From contig ARYC01000387.1 in NCBI GenBank assembly GCA_000711775.1, forward strand, positions 1 to 64,000: a stretch of 64,000 nucleotides of DNA. Reading direction: 5' to 3'. Below are positions 1 through 11,299 of the stretch, one piece after another. The notes under the pieces were generated by a model. That model searched no databases. It was not told the origin of the DNA and saw nothing but the letters and a program-made list of their open reading frames with translations. Made by a program: the position numbers and the translations under genes. Within the stretch, counting starts at the first letter, position 1. Each line of letters opens with the position of its first letter. The stretch comes from Oxytricha trifallax. Its lineage: Eukaryota; Ciliophora; Spirotrichea; Sporadotrichida; Oxytrichidae.

Positions 1-591
1 ATATTATCATACTTCTTATACCAAGACTTATTAATAAAGGTGTTGAAGGTAAACACAGCTTCATCAGCCTGTATGAACTTGATGTTATTGTCAATAGCCC
101 TCTGCATTTAATCATATATATTAGTTTAAATTATTACTATAAAATTGCACTGTAAAATCAATCACTCTCTTCACTCTGTCGACAGTCTTGAAAGTAATAC
201 CATTTTTTCTATAAATATTGGCTATAGTCTAAGGAGAGATACGCATGTCAGGAAACCTGCGATGAAACATCACAGTTCGCTAGTCTAATGGAAAGTGTGC
301 CGAATACTTCAAAGTCTTAGAGTCGCAGAGGAAGTCAATATGAGCCTGAGAGAACTTTTATTTTCTTGCGGGATGCGTTCAACAACCAGAATTAAAATGC
401 TAAACAGCGAGCAAGCAGTGATACCTAACAGTTGAGGCACTCTTGCGTAATAACTTTGCTATTGCTGCATAATTTAGTACAGGTTTGGCTAAGTCTATAT
501 TAATACTTGTACCATACCTAAGCTTAAGCAGTAAATCTAAATATTGCTCATCATAAATAGACCCTAAATTTGGCTAATTTCTATTTCTCAT
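1..591 (-). CDS. TBE-type (Tc1/mariner superfamily) transposase, partial
   Basis: Start ATG at 591, running off the window at 1. The N-terminal part has a helix-turn-helix-like stretch (YAAIAKLLRKSASTVRYH) and a second one around the motif RISPQTIANIYRKNGI. After a predicted 49-bp intron (102-150, GT...AG, phase 0) the frame continues into IKFIQADEAVFTFN and WYKKYD, which resembles the catalytic core of IS630/Tc1/mariner-type transposases. In TBE elements this protein is thought to help excise germline-limited DNA during development. One in-frame TGA lies at 379-381, after the residues NSGC. It may be a nonsense mutation of a decaying copy or a base error, since TAA (Gln) differs by one base. 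The catalytic C-terminus is not visible. Confidence 0.8.
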
Positions 592-693
592 TTTGCAAAT
601 TGGCCTAATTTCTCTACTAAACCCAATAAGGCCCCAACTATACCCTACAAATCAAAGCACTTATAAACCTCACTAAGGGGTTTTGGGGTTTTG
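1..693. mobile_element. TBE-type transposon, right end
   Basis: The element runs off the left edge and ends at 693 in a 17-bp tract of alternating G4 and T4 blocks (677-693), which is the hypotrich telomere repeat. TBE elements are known to carry such a tract at the tip of their terminal inverted repeat and to duplicate a 3-bp ANT target; AAT follows at 694-696. The stretch 617-676 is probably the rest of the inverted repeat, but the other copy is outside the window. A transposase gene points inward from this end. Confidence 0.85.
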
Positions 694-913
694 AATAGCA
701 AGCCACAGATTCCTTGCTTAAGAACATAAATGATTGCAATTCTTTATGTAAATTCAAAGAATCTAATTTTTTTTAAAACTTAAATGTATTTTAATTGCAC
801 TTTCAGTAACAATGCTCTTTAAACCGCACAAGGTCAATAAATAACAAATATTTATATTTTCCATTGGTAATTTGATTTGCATATCTGATATTTTTTAGGT
901 TTACTTGTCATAG
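694..913. other. Spacer between TBE end and first gene
   Basis: AT-rich sequence with the AAT target site at 694-696. No coding signal was seen. It probably holds germline spacer plus the 5' flank of the next gene. Confidence 0.5.
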
Positions 914-1201
914 ATGACGTAACAACATTAACCATAGCATTAGCCAATCATAACTCCTTCTATAGAGGATATCGTTCCCATGCCAATTGACATCCATGAG
1001 GACAAAGATATGTAGATAATCCTAAATGACGAAAATTTGGATTTCAAGCCTGTGCTATTCAACAATTAAAAGTAAAGAAATTATATCAAAAATCCTCATT
1101 AGTACTATTAAACGGGAGGAGACAGATAATCCAGTAGTGATAATATACACTCAAGCTCAAACTTTTGTAATTAGATTATTAATTTAAAAAAGATATTATG
1201 A
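914..1201 (+). CDS. Gln-rich protein of unknown function
   Basis: An open frame from ATG 914 to TGA 1199-1201 gives 95 residues. It opens with a Gln/His-rich run, then an acidic segment (IHEDKDMQIILNDENLDF), then a Ser/Asn-rich tail. A GT...AG intron could instead start near 1156 and end near 1250 (TTGATAG), which would extend the protein to a TGA at 1459-1461, so the 3' end is uncertain. I recognise no domain. Confidence 0.45.
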
Positions 1202-1618
1202 AATATAAACAGTTATTTTTAAAATAGTAAACTTAATTTAAAACTTGATAGTTGGCGATCAAATGTAAATTCAGGATAGTAAAAGCTCAATTGGGAACTA
1301 ATGATTTGGACTTATAATATAATTAAGAAATTTTAATTAATTCTATAATAATTTATTAATTAATTAAAGGCAATTATCAATAAAACAGTAGAAATATTGT
1401 AGCAGTTTTGCAATTATCAAATAATCATAAAAATTTTAAAGTTAATTTTCAATTTTAATGAATTATTTTTTCTTAATTTTAAAATTTAATTAATTAAAAT
1501 TTTAGATTTTACTGTTTTCATTTGGATATCATTATCAGTAAAAGAGTAATTAAATTTTAATAATAATAATTTGAATAATTTATTAGAAAATTATACTTAA
1601 TTTAATTGTTAAAATACA
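1202..1618. other. AT-rich intergenic stretch
   Basis: Very AT-rich, with short imperfect repeats of TTAATTAATT type around 1320-1500. It may hold a 3' exon of the preceding gene (to 1461). Nothing else is seen. Confidence 0.4.
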
Positions 1619-3976
1619 ATGGCATAAGAAATAACAGCAAATGAGATGTTTGTGATCTAAAAGAATCTCTTTGACAGTAAGCTCTTGATTTTGATATTTG
1701 TTTTTAATTTTTTATCTAACAATTGTGGAATTTTATGTTTAATACTTCCTTTAAAAGAGAATATAAAAGATCTATCCATTAATTATTTATTAATAAATAT
1801 ATTCTATTATAATATAATGAATGGGCAGTTGACAGAGAGAGGTTAATCTATATTACAAGATGTAAATGCTAATTTACAAGATCTTGAAGAAAAGTACGTT
1901 TATATTTGGTATTTAATTTCTAAAAATATTTTTTCAATTAAGACTATGTATCAGAAAGATAATAGAAAAGAATATCCCAATTTATTTAATCTCTATATAA
2001 AATTAAAGTTAATATTTAAATTTTAGGCCATTAGAAACCTTCAGACAAAAAGACGAAATAGAAGAGATAGCAATAGCAAAATGTGAATTCTATAATAAAA
2101 AACGGATGCACAAATTGCTATAAATTTATAATAAAATTAAGGATAAAACATATGGTTCATATAACAATAATGGGCTACAAAGTTAAAATACTAATCCAGG
2201 CTCACTTGGTTTTGGAAATAGACGGAGTATTTATTAAAGAAATAGTGTTATCGAGAAGTTAAAGAGAATATAGATGAAATTTATGAATTCTACTTAGTTG
2301 ATAGTATTTAAATTCATAAATATTGTTCTACAAACAAATTCAAACAAAAATTACAAGATCAATTTATTATAGATAGATCAAAATGAAAAAAATAAAATGC
2401 TCAATTTGTTTAGTCCATAGATTTCACCAAGAAAAGATGTGTTCTTTACCGAATTGAAAGTAGCAAGTCAAGACTTCCCAAATCTTGTAATGCAGTAATA
2501 ATAATATAATCCCAAGAAAAATAAAGAGTTTTCTTCATAACATGAGGGCAATGTCCTTAATCAGTAGCAAAATTAATTTTCACAAATTGGGCAAGGCTTT
2601 AATTTAGAGAGATTGAACAAAACTGAGATGAATTTTACTTAAAACATCAATTATGGTTAAAATAAGTTACAAAAGTATATGAAAGCCTATGAAAACGCCA
2701 GCTAACGAAGTTTATAGAGAGATTAGCATTATTAAGAGCTGATCAATTAGTACGACTTGAAGGTTAGAAAAATTGAGGATAAAATTAAAGAGGATAAAAT
2801 GTACAGACGAAGATTGAATAAGTCTTAATAAATCAAGAGAGAATTATTGTTTTTATTTTTAAAAAGAGAGATAAAGTTAAAAGTTAGAGAGATAAGCAAT
2901 ATGAAAATTTGGAATTGGATTCCTACAGAGACTACCAAGAAAATGTAGTTAACAGTCATAGGTAAAATAATATTCAAAGTCAAAGAAATTCAACAAGAAA
3001 CTCTTAGCACTTGGGAGTCTTAAGATAGAATCATAAATCTGTAAACAATTCTACTTAATAAGAGCAATCCTTTATGTCAGGTGTAAATTCATCTCAACTG
3101 GACCATACTTCAACAAATCTCAAACTCTTAAAATCTAGTGAAGATATTGAAATTAGAAGTAAATTAGATGTGATATAAGAGAAATTGCAAAAAGTGAATT
3201 AACGTAAAACATAATCATAGAGCCAGCTTTCGTAGAAAGCAAGAAGCCACTATGAAAAAGTTATAAATTTAAGAAATAGTTATTTGAGTAAAGAGTAAAG
3301 TTAATACTTAGACAAATGGAATGGTTTGCTTGTAAAAGAATAACATAATTAAAAGAAATTTAAAAAGTATCAAGATTAGCTCAAGTAAAAGTCAAACTAT
3401 TTTAAGCAAAGGTTTTAGTAATCATATGAAAAAAATTAACAACTATACTAGCAGAAAAGTTAAGATCAAAATGTTAAACTTGAGAAAATAGTCAACTAAT
3501 TTCATTAGAGAATCGATTAGTAAACTAAAAGATCTAAAGCCTAGTTATCTGTCTAGTCATTGGTAAAAAAGTCTATAAATAACGAGTGGGGTCGAATATT
3601 TCATGAAAATAAGTAAAAATAAAAGGAGATTTAGAACATAGTGAACAGCTCTATATTATTAAGGTAAAGTGTAATCGCTAATTAAATTAAGAAATCTAAA
3701 GAAGAGAAATTCAAGATGATATAAAACTAAATGTTGCAAGGCATGCTTTTGTAAGAGTAAAGAAAAAGAAACATTATTAGTTAATAAAACAGCCCATAAA
3801 ATGACAAATAAGCATCTTAAAATGTTTTAATTTATATATCTCTTAGACCAAATAATTAAGATTAATAAAATTATAGTAGTAGACTATTTAGTTAATAATC
3901 AAGTCCCAAAAATAGCCTAAACTATACTTACCGCAAAGAATCTCCTTTTTTGAAAAATAAAATGAATTTTGATTGA
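1619..3976 (+). CDS. Long Gln/Lys-rich coiled-coil protein
   Basis: ATG 1619, TGA 3974-3976. Two introns are predicted, 1677-1835 (ending TTGACAG) and 1894-2026 (GTACGT...TTTTAG), and they connect a short first exon to LQDLEEKPLETFRQKDEIEE. A 29-bp IES at 2836-2864 must be removed to keep one frame. The product is about 670 residues, rich in Gln, Lys, Ser and Asn, with long helical stretches in the second half (for example the blocks around 3200-3500) that look like coiled coil. There is no membrane segment or catalytic motif. A structural or cytoskeletal role is only a guess. The gene ends about 70 bp from the PP2C pointer at 4049. Confidence 0.7.
2836..2864. other. IES, 29 bp, pointer AGAGAGA
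   Basis: The direct repeat AGAGAGA occurs at 2836-2842 and 2865-2871 around an AT-only insert. Removing one copy plus the insert joins the two frames of the coiled-coil gene (IKRDKVKSQRDKQYENLE). A third AGAGAGA copy 21 bp on would also keep the frame. Confidence 0.75.
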
Positions 3977-4048
3977 TTAATTATTTTAGTTTCAATGTTA
4001 AATTAGAAAGAGTCATCTTTACTTTAGCCATATAATCTAAATCACATT

Positions 4049-4058
4049 CAAGTAAAAT
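4049..4058 (-). other. Pointer, 3' edge of the 5' PP2C block
   Basis: ATTTTACTTG on the minus strand, identical to 11181-11190. Bases on either side differ between the two copies, so the match is exactly 10 bp. Joining here turns the truncated ILLEC reading into ILLACDGVFDKL. Confidence 0.85.
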
Positions 4059-6671
4059 AAAATCATAGTTTGCTTAAACTTTGAAAGCTTTAATCTCAGG
4101 ATCAGCAATAATTACTCTTGGATTACCTCCGTACTTAGGTTTCTTTGCTTCAATATCTCCGAATGTTCGAGATACTGAAAGTCTCCCTGGAAGAACTCTG
4201 AAAGGACCTAAAATTACTTATTCTTAACCTAGAGGAGATTTAGAAGCATGACCTGATGGAGAAGTCATCCCCGAACCACCTGGTAGTCGTGCAATTGTCT
4301 AAGTTCTAAATGAATAAATTAGTATAAATTCTTACTGATATATCTTGCCTCCTGCTTCAGTGATTCTTTTCTGTTCATTATCATCATTTGGTTTATGATC
4401 TTAAGATAACTCTCCTATATATTTCCCTCCATCAAGAGACATTAAAGCTCTACTATCTCCAACATTTGCAATGTAACAGACATCATCTAGAAACAAAAAT
4501 CAAAAATTAGGAAATTCATATCCCCATTCTATTAAGAAATGAATTAAGGGTTTTAGAAAAAAGGGATCAAGTTTAGTTGCTAAAATAAAAATTATTAGAA
4601 TAGTATATTTATTCAAGATTATTTACTGATAAGAAATTAAAACTGATTCCAGCAATATTAAAAAAATTAGTAGGATTATTAAACACTAAAACAAAAACCA
4701 TTTCTACTAATTAAAATTAATTTTTGATCAACTCTAAAACTTTAAGCCAGCAAGAAAAAAAGACAACCGAACCTACTACTAGCAAGCAGTTTATTCATTA
4801 TTTTATAAATTTTTATCTATTCTCACTCTTAATTTTATTCTTAAAATATATTCATGGGATTTTACCAACAAAGAGGCTTGTTATTGCACATGATCCACTT
4901 TTATCAAGTAAATTTATGTTTCCATTAGAGTATTTTTCAACAGCATCTATGAAATAGCTTTCAGCATTCTTGAAACCATTAATTATTGCCTATCTTGGGT
5001 TTTCTGGAAATTCAGAATCTCTAATAATAAATTGATGCAAGTTATCTCGTAGGAAATCAGCGCAGGAATAACCTCCATGACCATCAAATATTCCGAAAAA
5101 GGCACATTTAGGCCAGTTATCACATTTCTTACTAGGAGGTTTCATTATATTCAAAATGATTGATACCCTGTCCTCATTATAGTCTCTAATAATACCTTGG
5201 TTTGTATTTGCCGAGTATCCGCTTATAACACCATTTTTTCTTACTGAGCATTTGGTTTGCTCAAAATTTGGAAGTTAAACTGTATATGGGTCTGGAGGGG
5301 GAGCATTTCCAAAAAGTAGCGTGTTAATGTCCATTATATTAGTTGGTTATGGGCTCATTTGATTTAAGGATGAATTTATCATCACAGGAGTTTGAGATAA
5401 TATTTGGCCACCTTAGTTGGCAGTAGGAGTACCTGCACCTCCAAAAAGCGATTAAGTGGGACTGTGATTTACTGAAACTTTTGATGAAAAGCTTTTTAGT
5501 TTATTGTTAGAGAGAGGCCTGAGTCCTGAAGATGCAGAATTGATTGTCATTTATTTTTGGTTCATATCTTTTTAGGAATAATATCCGTTTTACTTCGATT
5601 CATTTATCGTTACCTAATTACCATTTAACTATCCACTTTGTGAGTTGCTATTATAAAAATTTATTCTTTTTCTTAGAATCGCTAAATATTACTTAAAATA
5701 ATCAAAAACACTAAATTATATAATACCAGCGACTTCTTTATTAGTATTATACATAAAATTGGAGCCAGCTCCTCCCTACCCAAGACCATGATGTTTACTG
5801 TCCCCAGTTTACAATCTGTGATTATTTTGATTTCCAACGAGTTATATCTACTAATTTTTCTTAGGAGTATTAATGTGATGCTGCATCATTGCTCCACTAA
5901 CACCCTAGTTCATCCCATTCATGTGAATAGTGTTTACTTGTTGATTCGATTGCTATTGGAATTATTACTATTATTGCTAAGGATTTGCAGCTCCATTTGA
6001 TCCGTGACTTAACGGCGTGTTTCGACTCCCCCCTTACTTTTAAGGCTTGCTTATCTTTGATATAGAGCTTTGGCCATTCACACCCATTAATTACTCCTAT
6101 CCATGAATAGTATTAAATAATAGGCATTTCAATCATAATTAATTGAATTATCGTTAAAATTTTAGAAAAAATGCTATTAAGCTTGTAATATTAGCATTTG
6201 ACTAGTTATTGGTGGGACTCAGTGTTTAATGCCCATTTAAATTATTATTCATAGGAGGTAAAAATAATCCAGAATTATTATTAGTGGGGCTATTTACTTA
6301 GTTATAAGACATAAGTTATGCTGAGCCCTACGCTGATTATATCATTTGCTGTTACTATTGCTGAAATAAGATTCTAGAAAAAAAAGCATAACATAGAAAT
6401 TTTACTTACTTCTAAATTAAAATCAACAAATATTGCTGAAAATGCTGTTGTTGAGAATAAAGATTTTAATTGTTTTATTGAGATTAGATGAGTAACCCAC
6501 CCCCATTACTTCTTCACTTATTTTTGATAGAATAATTACTTAATCCGTTGATTTTTACTTAATCTATAAATTTTAATATAAAACTCAAAGCTTACTATCA
6601 TTTCCATTGATCGTTTCAAGTTGATTCCCCTATCTAGATTGTAGTGAAGGTTTTATGTAACCTGTTGCCAT
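4049..6671 (-). CDS. PP2C-type protein phosphatase, 5' part of a scrambled gene
   Basis: ATG 6671. The N-terminus is a long Gln/Asn/Ser-rich extension (6671 to about 5300) with at least two small introns, one GTAAGT...TTCTAG near 6380-6415; the joints of this part are not all resolved. The PP2C catalytic core follows: RDYNEDRVS, then AFFGIFDGHGGYSCADFL with the metal-binding Asp-Gly-His-Gly-Gly, SGSCAITSLFV, then IANVGDSRALMSLDG, and VSRTFGDIEAK. Introns 4487-4865 (phase 1) and 4306-4335 (30 bp) are needed for LFVDDVCYIANVG and GGKIYQTQTIARL. The domain stops after ANYDFILL, and the expected ACDG-F/W-D metal motif is missing here. The frame ends at the pointer 4049-4058; the missing C-terminal part lies at 9472-11190. 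Confidence 0.88.
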
Positions 6672-6876
6672 TAATTTATATTCTTATATTTTCTAATTTT
6701 TTTTAATTTCATTGTATTATCCTGGTTTTCATACATTCTATAATCCTATAGGACAATCAAGAATTATATTCAAATTTTTAGAAATATCATGAGAGCATTA
6801 AAGTAGGTAAATATAAATAATTTTTGTGGTTTAAAAGAACACAATACTTAATTTAGATATAAATAATTAACAAAAA

Positions 6877-8214
6877 ATGCTCTCATTATTTGGAAAACAA
6901 TTACTTAAGACCAGATCAGCTGTCTTCAACAGTCAATCTAACTAAATCTTAGCTTCCCAATCAAGCCTCCTCTCTGCATAGAGAAGATACTTTGATCTTC
7001 ATGAGTACTAATCTAAGTATATTATGGGTCAACACGGTGTTAATGTACAAAAGGGAGATCTCGCTAAGACACCAGAGGAAGCTCACACAATTGCTTCAAA
7101 GTTAAGCAACAAAGGAGGACTTATTTTGAAAGCTCAAGTTAAAGCTGGAGGAAGAGGAAAGGGTCATTTGACCAGTGGACTCAAGGGTGGAGTTCAAATC
7201 TGCAAAACCCCAGAGGAAATTGCTGATAAGACAAAGCAAATGATTGGATACAATCTTATAACTCACCAAACCCCTCCTCAAGGTTTACTTGTCAAGTCAG
7301 TACTTGTTCATGAAGGAGTCGATATTGATGGGCAAATCTATCTTGCTTTCTTACATGATAGAAAGAATCAAGGTCTCTGTGTAGTAAGCAGCACTCAAGG
7401 AGGTATGGATATTGAAGAAGTTGCTGAAAAGAACCCATAAGCTATTAAAGTGCATACCATTGATATTGTAAAGGGATTCAGTGAGCAAGATGCTGCTAAA
7501 ATTGCTGATTCACTCTAATTAAAGGGTAAATTGAGAGAATAGGGAATTCAACAACTTCTTAAACTCTACAGTATGTTCTTGAAGCTTGACGCTACTCAAA
7601 TCGAAATTAATCCATGGGCCATTACCCCAGATAATGATTTATACTGTGTTGATGCTAAGATTAATATCGATGATAACGCTCTTTTCAGACATCAATAAAT
7701 CGTGGAAATGCATAAACAAAGTGCCTCAAGTGAAGATGTTGATCCAAACGAAGAAAAGGCAGTTGCTGCTGGTTTGAACTACATCGCTCTCGATGGTAAC
7801 ATTGGTTGCATGGTTAATGGAGCTGGTCTTGCTATGGCTACCATGGACATCATCTCACAAAAGGGAGGTAGTCCAGCTAACTTCTTAGATGTTGGTGGAA
7901 GCGCCTCTACTGATTAAGTTAAAACCGCCTTCGAAATCCTTTCTCAACACCCCTAAGTCAAGGCCATTTTCGTCAACATTTTCGGAGGTATTATGAAGTG
8001 TGACGTTATTGCTGAGGGTATCATTAAAGCCGCTAAACAAGTGCATGTTCCAGTACCAATTGTTGTAAGACTAACAGGAACCAATGCAGATGTCGCATTC
8101 AAACTTATGACTGAATTCGCTGAGAAGAACAAAGATACCATTAAAGTTATTGTTAACAAGGACTTCGACAGTGCTGCTGATAACGTAGTCGAAGCTGCCA
8201 AATCATAATAATGA
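6877..8214 (+). CDS. Succinyl-CoA synthetase (succinate-CoA ligase) beta subunit, mitochondrial
   Basis: ATG 6877 to TGA 8212-8214 (preceded by two TAA Gln codons) gives 445 residues, a usual length for the family, with no intron or IES. The first about 40 residues are rich in Ser, Arg and Gln with few acids ([18 protein letters not shown]) and look like a mitochondrial import signal. Then come the ATP-grasp domain ([22 protein letters not shown]) and the C-terminal ligase domain with [25 protein letters not shown] and [18 protein letters not shown]. The enzyme converts succinyl-CoA to succinate with nucleotide triphosphate formation in the TCA cycle, paired with an alpha subunit not seen here. 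Whether it uses ADP or GDP cannot be told. It lies intact between the two halves of the scrambled phosphatase gene, on the opposite strand. Confidence 0.95.
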
Positions 8215-8580
8215 AGAAGCATTTGAAAGTTGATGTTTTAAGAGAAATGTTACATTAATTTTTGAAACTTTTATAGGAAATTTTTTGAATAAATATTTTA
8301 CCTAAAATGTCACTAGGATTGAGTATATATAGATTAGAGTTTCATAGCCGTCATATTAAAAGAAAGATATCTTATTAAGCAGATTAAAGCTCTTTAATAA
8401 AGAATCACTCTTCTTAATCTTCTCTAAATAAATATCTGAATTATAGGATTTACAAGAATATATGATTGATGATGGAATCATTATAAACTACTTTAATTAT
8501 TTAAACTATTTTTATAATTCTACTTTCCTCTTAAATCTTATTATATTAAATCTTACTTAAAAATATATGCAACATTCGAG
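8215..8580. other. Intergenic stretch
   Basis: AT-rich, between the convergent ends of the succinyl-CoA synthetase and peptidase genes. No feature was recognised. Confidence 0.4.
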
Positions 8581-9276
8581 TCATCGATTCCTTTTAAATA
8601 GGGATTTTAAAATATTAAAGCTTATTCTTTGAACAATGTAGATACATTCCCTAAATTACCTTTGTTACGAATTCTCATTTTAATCTCCTTGTAAAGTATC
8701 CACACTTAGAATTCCAGTAAATATTCCAATTAGTTTGTTTTTTTATAGTGTAACTGGGGTACCAGAATCTCCTTGCAATAAAGCATTATCCTTTTTAATA
8801 ATAAAGTATAGATAGTATTTATCCATTCTTTATAATTCAACATCATACGATCCTGATTGAGTTGATATGCTCGCATTTACATGATTATTATAAATTAAAT
8901 TCATTTTCTCTATTGTAAAATAGTCTGAAATTTTAATTCATCTTTTTCTTGTAAATTTTAACACAATAAAATCAGTTTTATTTTTTGTGCTTTACTTTTT
9001 GACTAATTTTGAAAATTACTTGTCAATTGAAAGTGAAGCCATATTAGAGATTGAATCCTCTTACTTTTGTTTATAATTTTACCATTAAATCAAAGCTTTA
9101 TTTAAGTTCATTCCCTCAAAACCATGTCTGCAAGTTATTATTCTAAACTTTTATATAGGACTGATCCATAATATTGAGCCTATTAATTCTCTTGATATCT
9201 TGGTATTTTAATTGCAAATTGTTATTTTTCCAACTTTTTCAATATGAAATTTATTTATAATCAAAGATCTTTCCAT
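8581..9276 (-). CDS. Trypsin-like serine peptidase domain protein, in-frame TGA
   Basis: ATG 9276 to TGA 8581-8583, 231 codons. The chymotrypsin-fold triad can be read in order: IITCRHGFEGMN for the His region, TDFIVLKF for the Asp region, and LLQGDSGTPVTL for the nucleophile Ser within GDSG. The last is the strongest evidence. Codon 113 (8938-8940) is TGA in the same frame, between FTRKR and IKISDYF. No intron or pointer-bounded insert removes it without breaking the frame. Either the gene is a pseudogene or mutated, or the base is wrong. There is no signal peptide. Substrate unknown. Confidence 0.65.
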
Positions 9277-9471
9277 TTTTAGTGATATTTTTTTCTATAT
9301 AAATTTTATTTTTGATAGAATTGAAAAAGTTTATCGGCTAAATATTTAAACTTTATAAGAGTAAATATTCCTTTAGTTTAATTAATCTAAGAATTCTATA
9401 AAACTGAGCACGAAAATTGTTTAGTGATACAAATTATTTACGTTTTAAATATAGATAAATTTTATATAGTT

Positions 9472-11190
9472 TCAAACTAATTGCTTTCCCTAACTCAAGG
9501 GAGGTGCAATCATTTCTTCATTTAAGTTTTCTTATTCGTTCATACTGCTAGGCGCACCTCCTGTGTTAGAACTTGAAAATTTATTCATTCTTCGGGCTCT
9601 ATTTTTACTTAAAATATTCGCATACCTCTGTTATTATTGAAATGTGTTAAAATGTTATAATTAACCAATCCTATACATAGATATAATTTAACATTTAATG
9701 ATATTGGAGACTTTATTACTCAACTTATTATTCAGTGTCCAGAGAAGGAACACCATTCATAATACTTTTCTATTTTTTCCTACGCTAGCTTTAACTCAAC
9801 AAAGCTTACTCATTTGGAGGAGTCATTATATTCTAAGGGGAAGAAACTTGTGTACTAGGCAATTGATTTAAGTTCAACTTTGGCTTAGTTCCTATTAAAT
9901 TCAAACCATTTGCTATACGAGGAGTTGAATTCAAAGATAGTTATGCTTGCATATCAGCTCCCAAAACTCCCTTCTATTTGAACTTATTTTGTTATTGAGT
10001 GCTGCTTAAACTTCCCCATTTAGCCGTTTACTTCTGGGCTTATGTCTGGTTTTATTATAATGATTGCTATCCAGAGTAGGAAGTAGGACTGAAAGCATTT
10101 TGATGCTCTTGTGGTGTCACACTTCCACCATGAATATCAATTTGACCACTCATTATTTAATTCTAACTTTGGTTGTATTCATACCTGTCACTTTGAATCC
10201 TCAGTGGTTACAAGGAAGATTATTAGCCATTACTTGGGGAAATAGGATTGCTCAAAATATTCTTCATTCGATTTTCTGCTTCATGAGTTGGAGTATACTT
10301 TTTTAAGAAAGTTGCCCCTTCTTAAGAACTACCTCTGAATATTTTCTTTGGCTTTGCTCTAGATAAAGTCTACCCATTAATGTTTACATGATTGTTATGC
10401 TAAGATATAGTCTTTCTTGTCATCTCAAAATTATCACTGAAGTTTGTTTGCTTTAAAGGATTCATTCCTATAGGTTAATTTCCATGTAGTGTCAATTTAT
10501 TATGAGATTATTCCTAGTCTTCTTCAGAATCAGAGTTCCTAGCTTCTTCAATAGATTGGGATTAGATAGTGTTAGGTTTATTTACAATGCTGTTTTAGTT
10601 GCTATAATAGTTCATTTTTTGTTCAAGCTTCTTTGATTGTTAAGGTTCTAAACTTGAAGTTGAGCTTTTATTTGAGATATTCGTTCTTCCTGACATGTTG
10701 AAGTTTCCGCCATTTAACATACTCTATAAGTTTTTATTTGCAGATACAAGATTAGAAGATGGAGAATTTTCCAAAGCTCCTTAACTTTTAATCTATTAAA
10801 AGTTTGCAGGTCTTTCAATGTTTTCTTATACCAAGTCAATATTGGGGAGCATCAAATGCTAGTTCAAGAATGAACCTTTATATAAATCCTCAGTCTGTGG
10901 TGTATTCTATACTCCATTAGTTAGCTCATTTTTTAATGTTTTTCTGAAATTTTTGAATGAAACTATCACAGCTGTAATGTTGTCTAAAGTTCTGCTCGCG
11001 ACTGAAGTTTTCAAGACTAATTCTACACTTTGACCACAAACTGAATGAATTGATTGTGTGTGCTATTTGAAGTTCTTTCTTGCTGCGTCCCATGCTGCGT
11101 CTAGCACTTCTTTATTATTAAGCTTATCGAAAACTCCATCACCTAAAATAAAATTCAAACATTAAATTCAAACTTACATGCAAGTAAAAT
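9472..11190 (-). CDS. PP2C-type protein phosphatase, 3' part of the scrambled gene
   Basis: The block starts at the pointer 11181-11190, has a 35-bp intron (GTAAGTTTG...TTTTAG, about 11142-11176), and reads LLACDGVFDKLNNKEVLDAA, then SRTLDNITAVIVSFKN. This is the C-terminal end of a PP2C domain with the last two metal-binding Asp regions. It is followed by a Ser/Asn/Gln-rich tail of several hundred residues to TGA 9472-9474 (...APPLSQGKQLV). A further intron lies near 9640-9700. There is no start codon or N-terminal domain, so alone it cannot encode a phosphatase. In transcript order it must follow the block 4049-6671, although on this strand it lies upstream. Confidence 0.88.
11181..11190 (-). 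other. Pointer, 5' edge of the 3' PP2C block
   Basis: Copy of ATTTTACTTG matching 4049-4058. On the minus strand it is followed by CAT and an intron, so that the join gives ...LLA-C-D-G.... Sequence further right (11191-11299) shows no PP2C coding. Confidence 0.85.
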
Positions 11191-11299
11191 TTAACCAAAA
11201 TTAATATGGTCCCATAGTGATAAAAATTTCCTTTTATATTAAAATTCTTCATAATATCGTTAAAATTAAATTAAGAAAAAGCTTGATCATAATTTAAAA

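Noticed and set aside
1670..1835. TTGACAG at both edges suggested an IES with a 7-bp pointer
   Set aside because: Pointer-based removal gives the wrong frame, while a GT...AG intron ending in the second TTGACAG gives the right one.
7953..8222. 89-residue minus-strand frame
   Set aside because: Shadow of the succinyl-CoA synthetase gene on the other strand.
8915..8955. TTAAAATTT repeat around the TGA of the peptidase gene suggested a 25-bp IES
   Set aside because: Removing 25 bp shifts the frame and soon meets TGA, and it would destroy the continuous frame to the GDSG motif.
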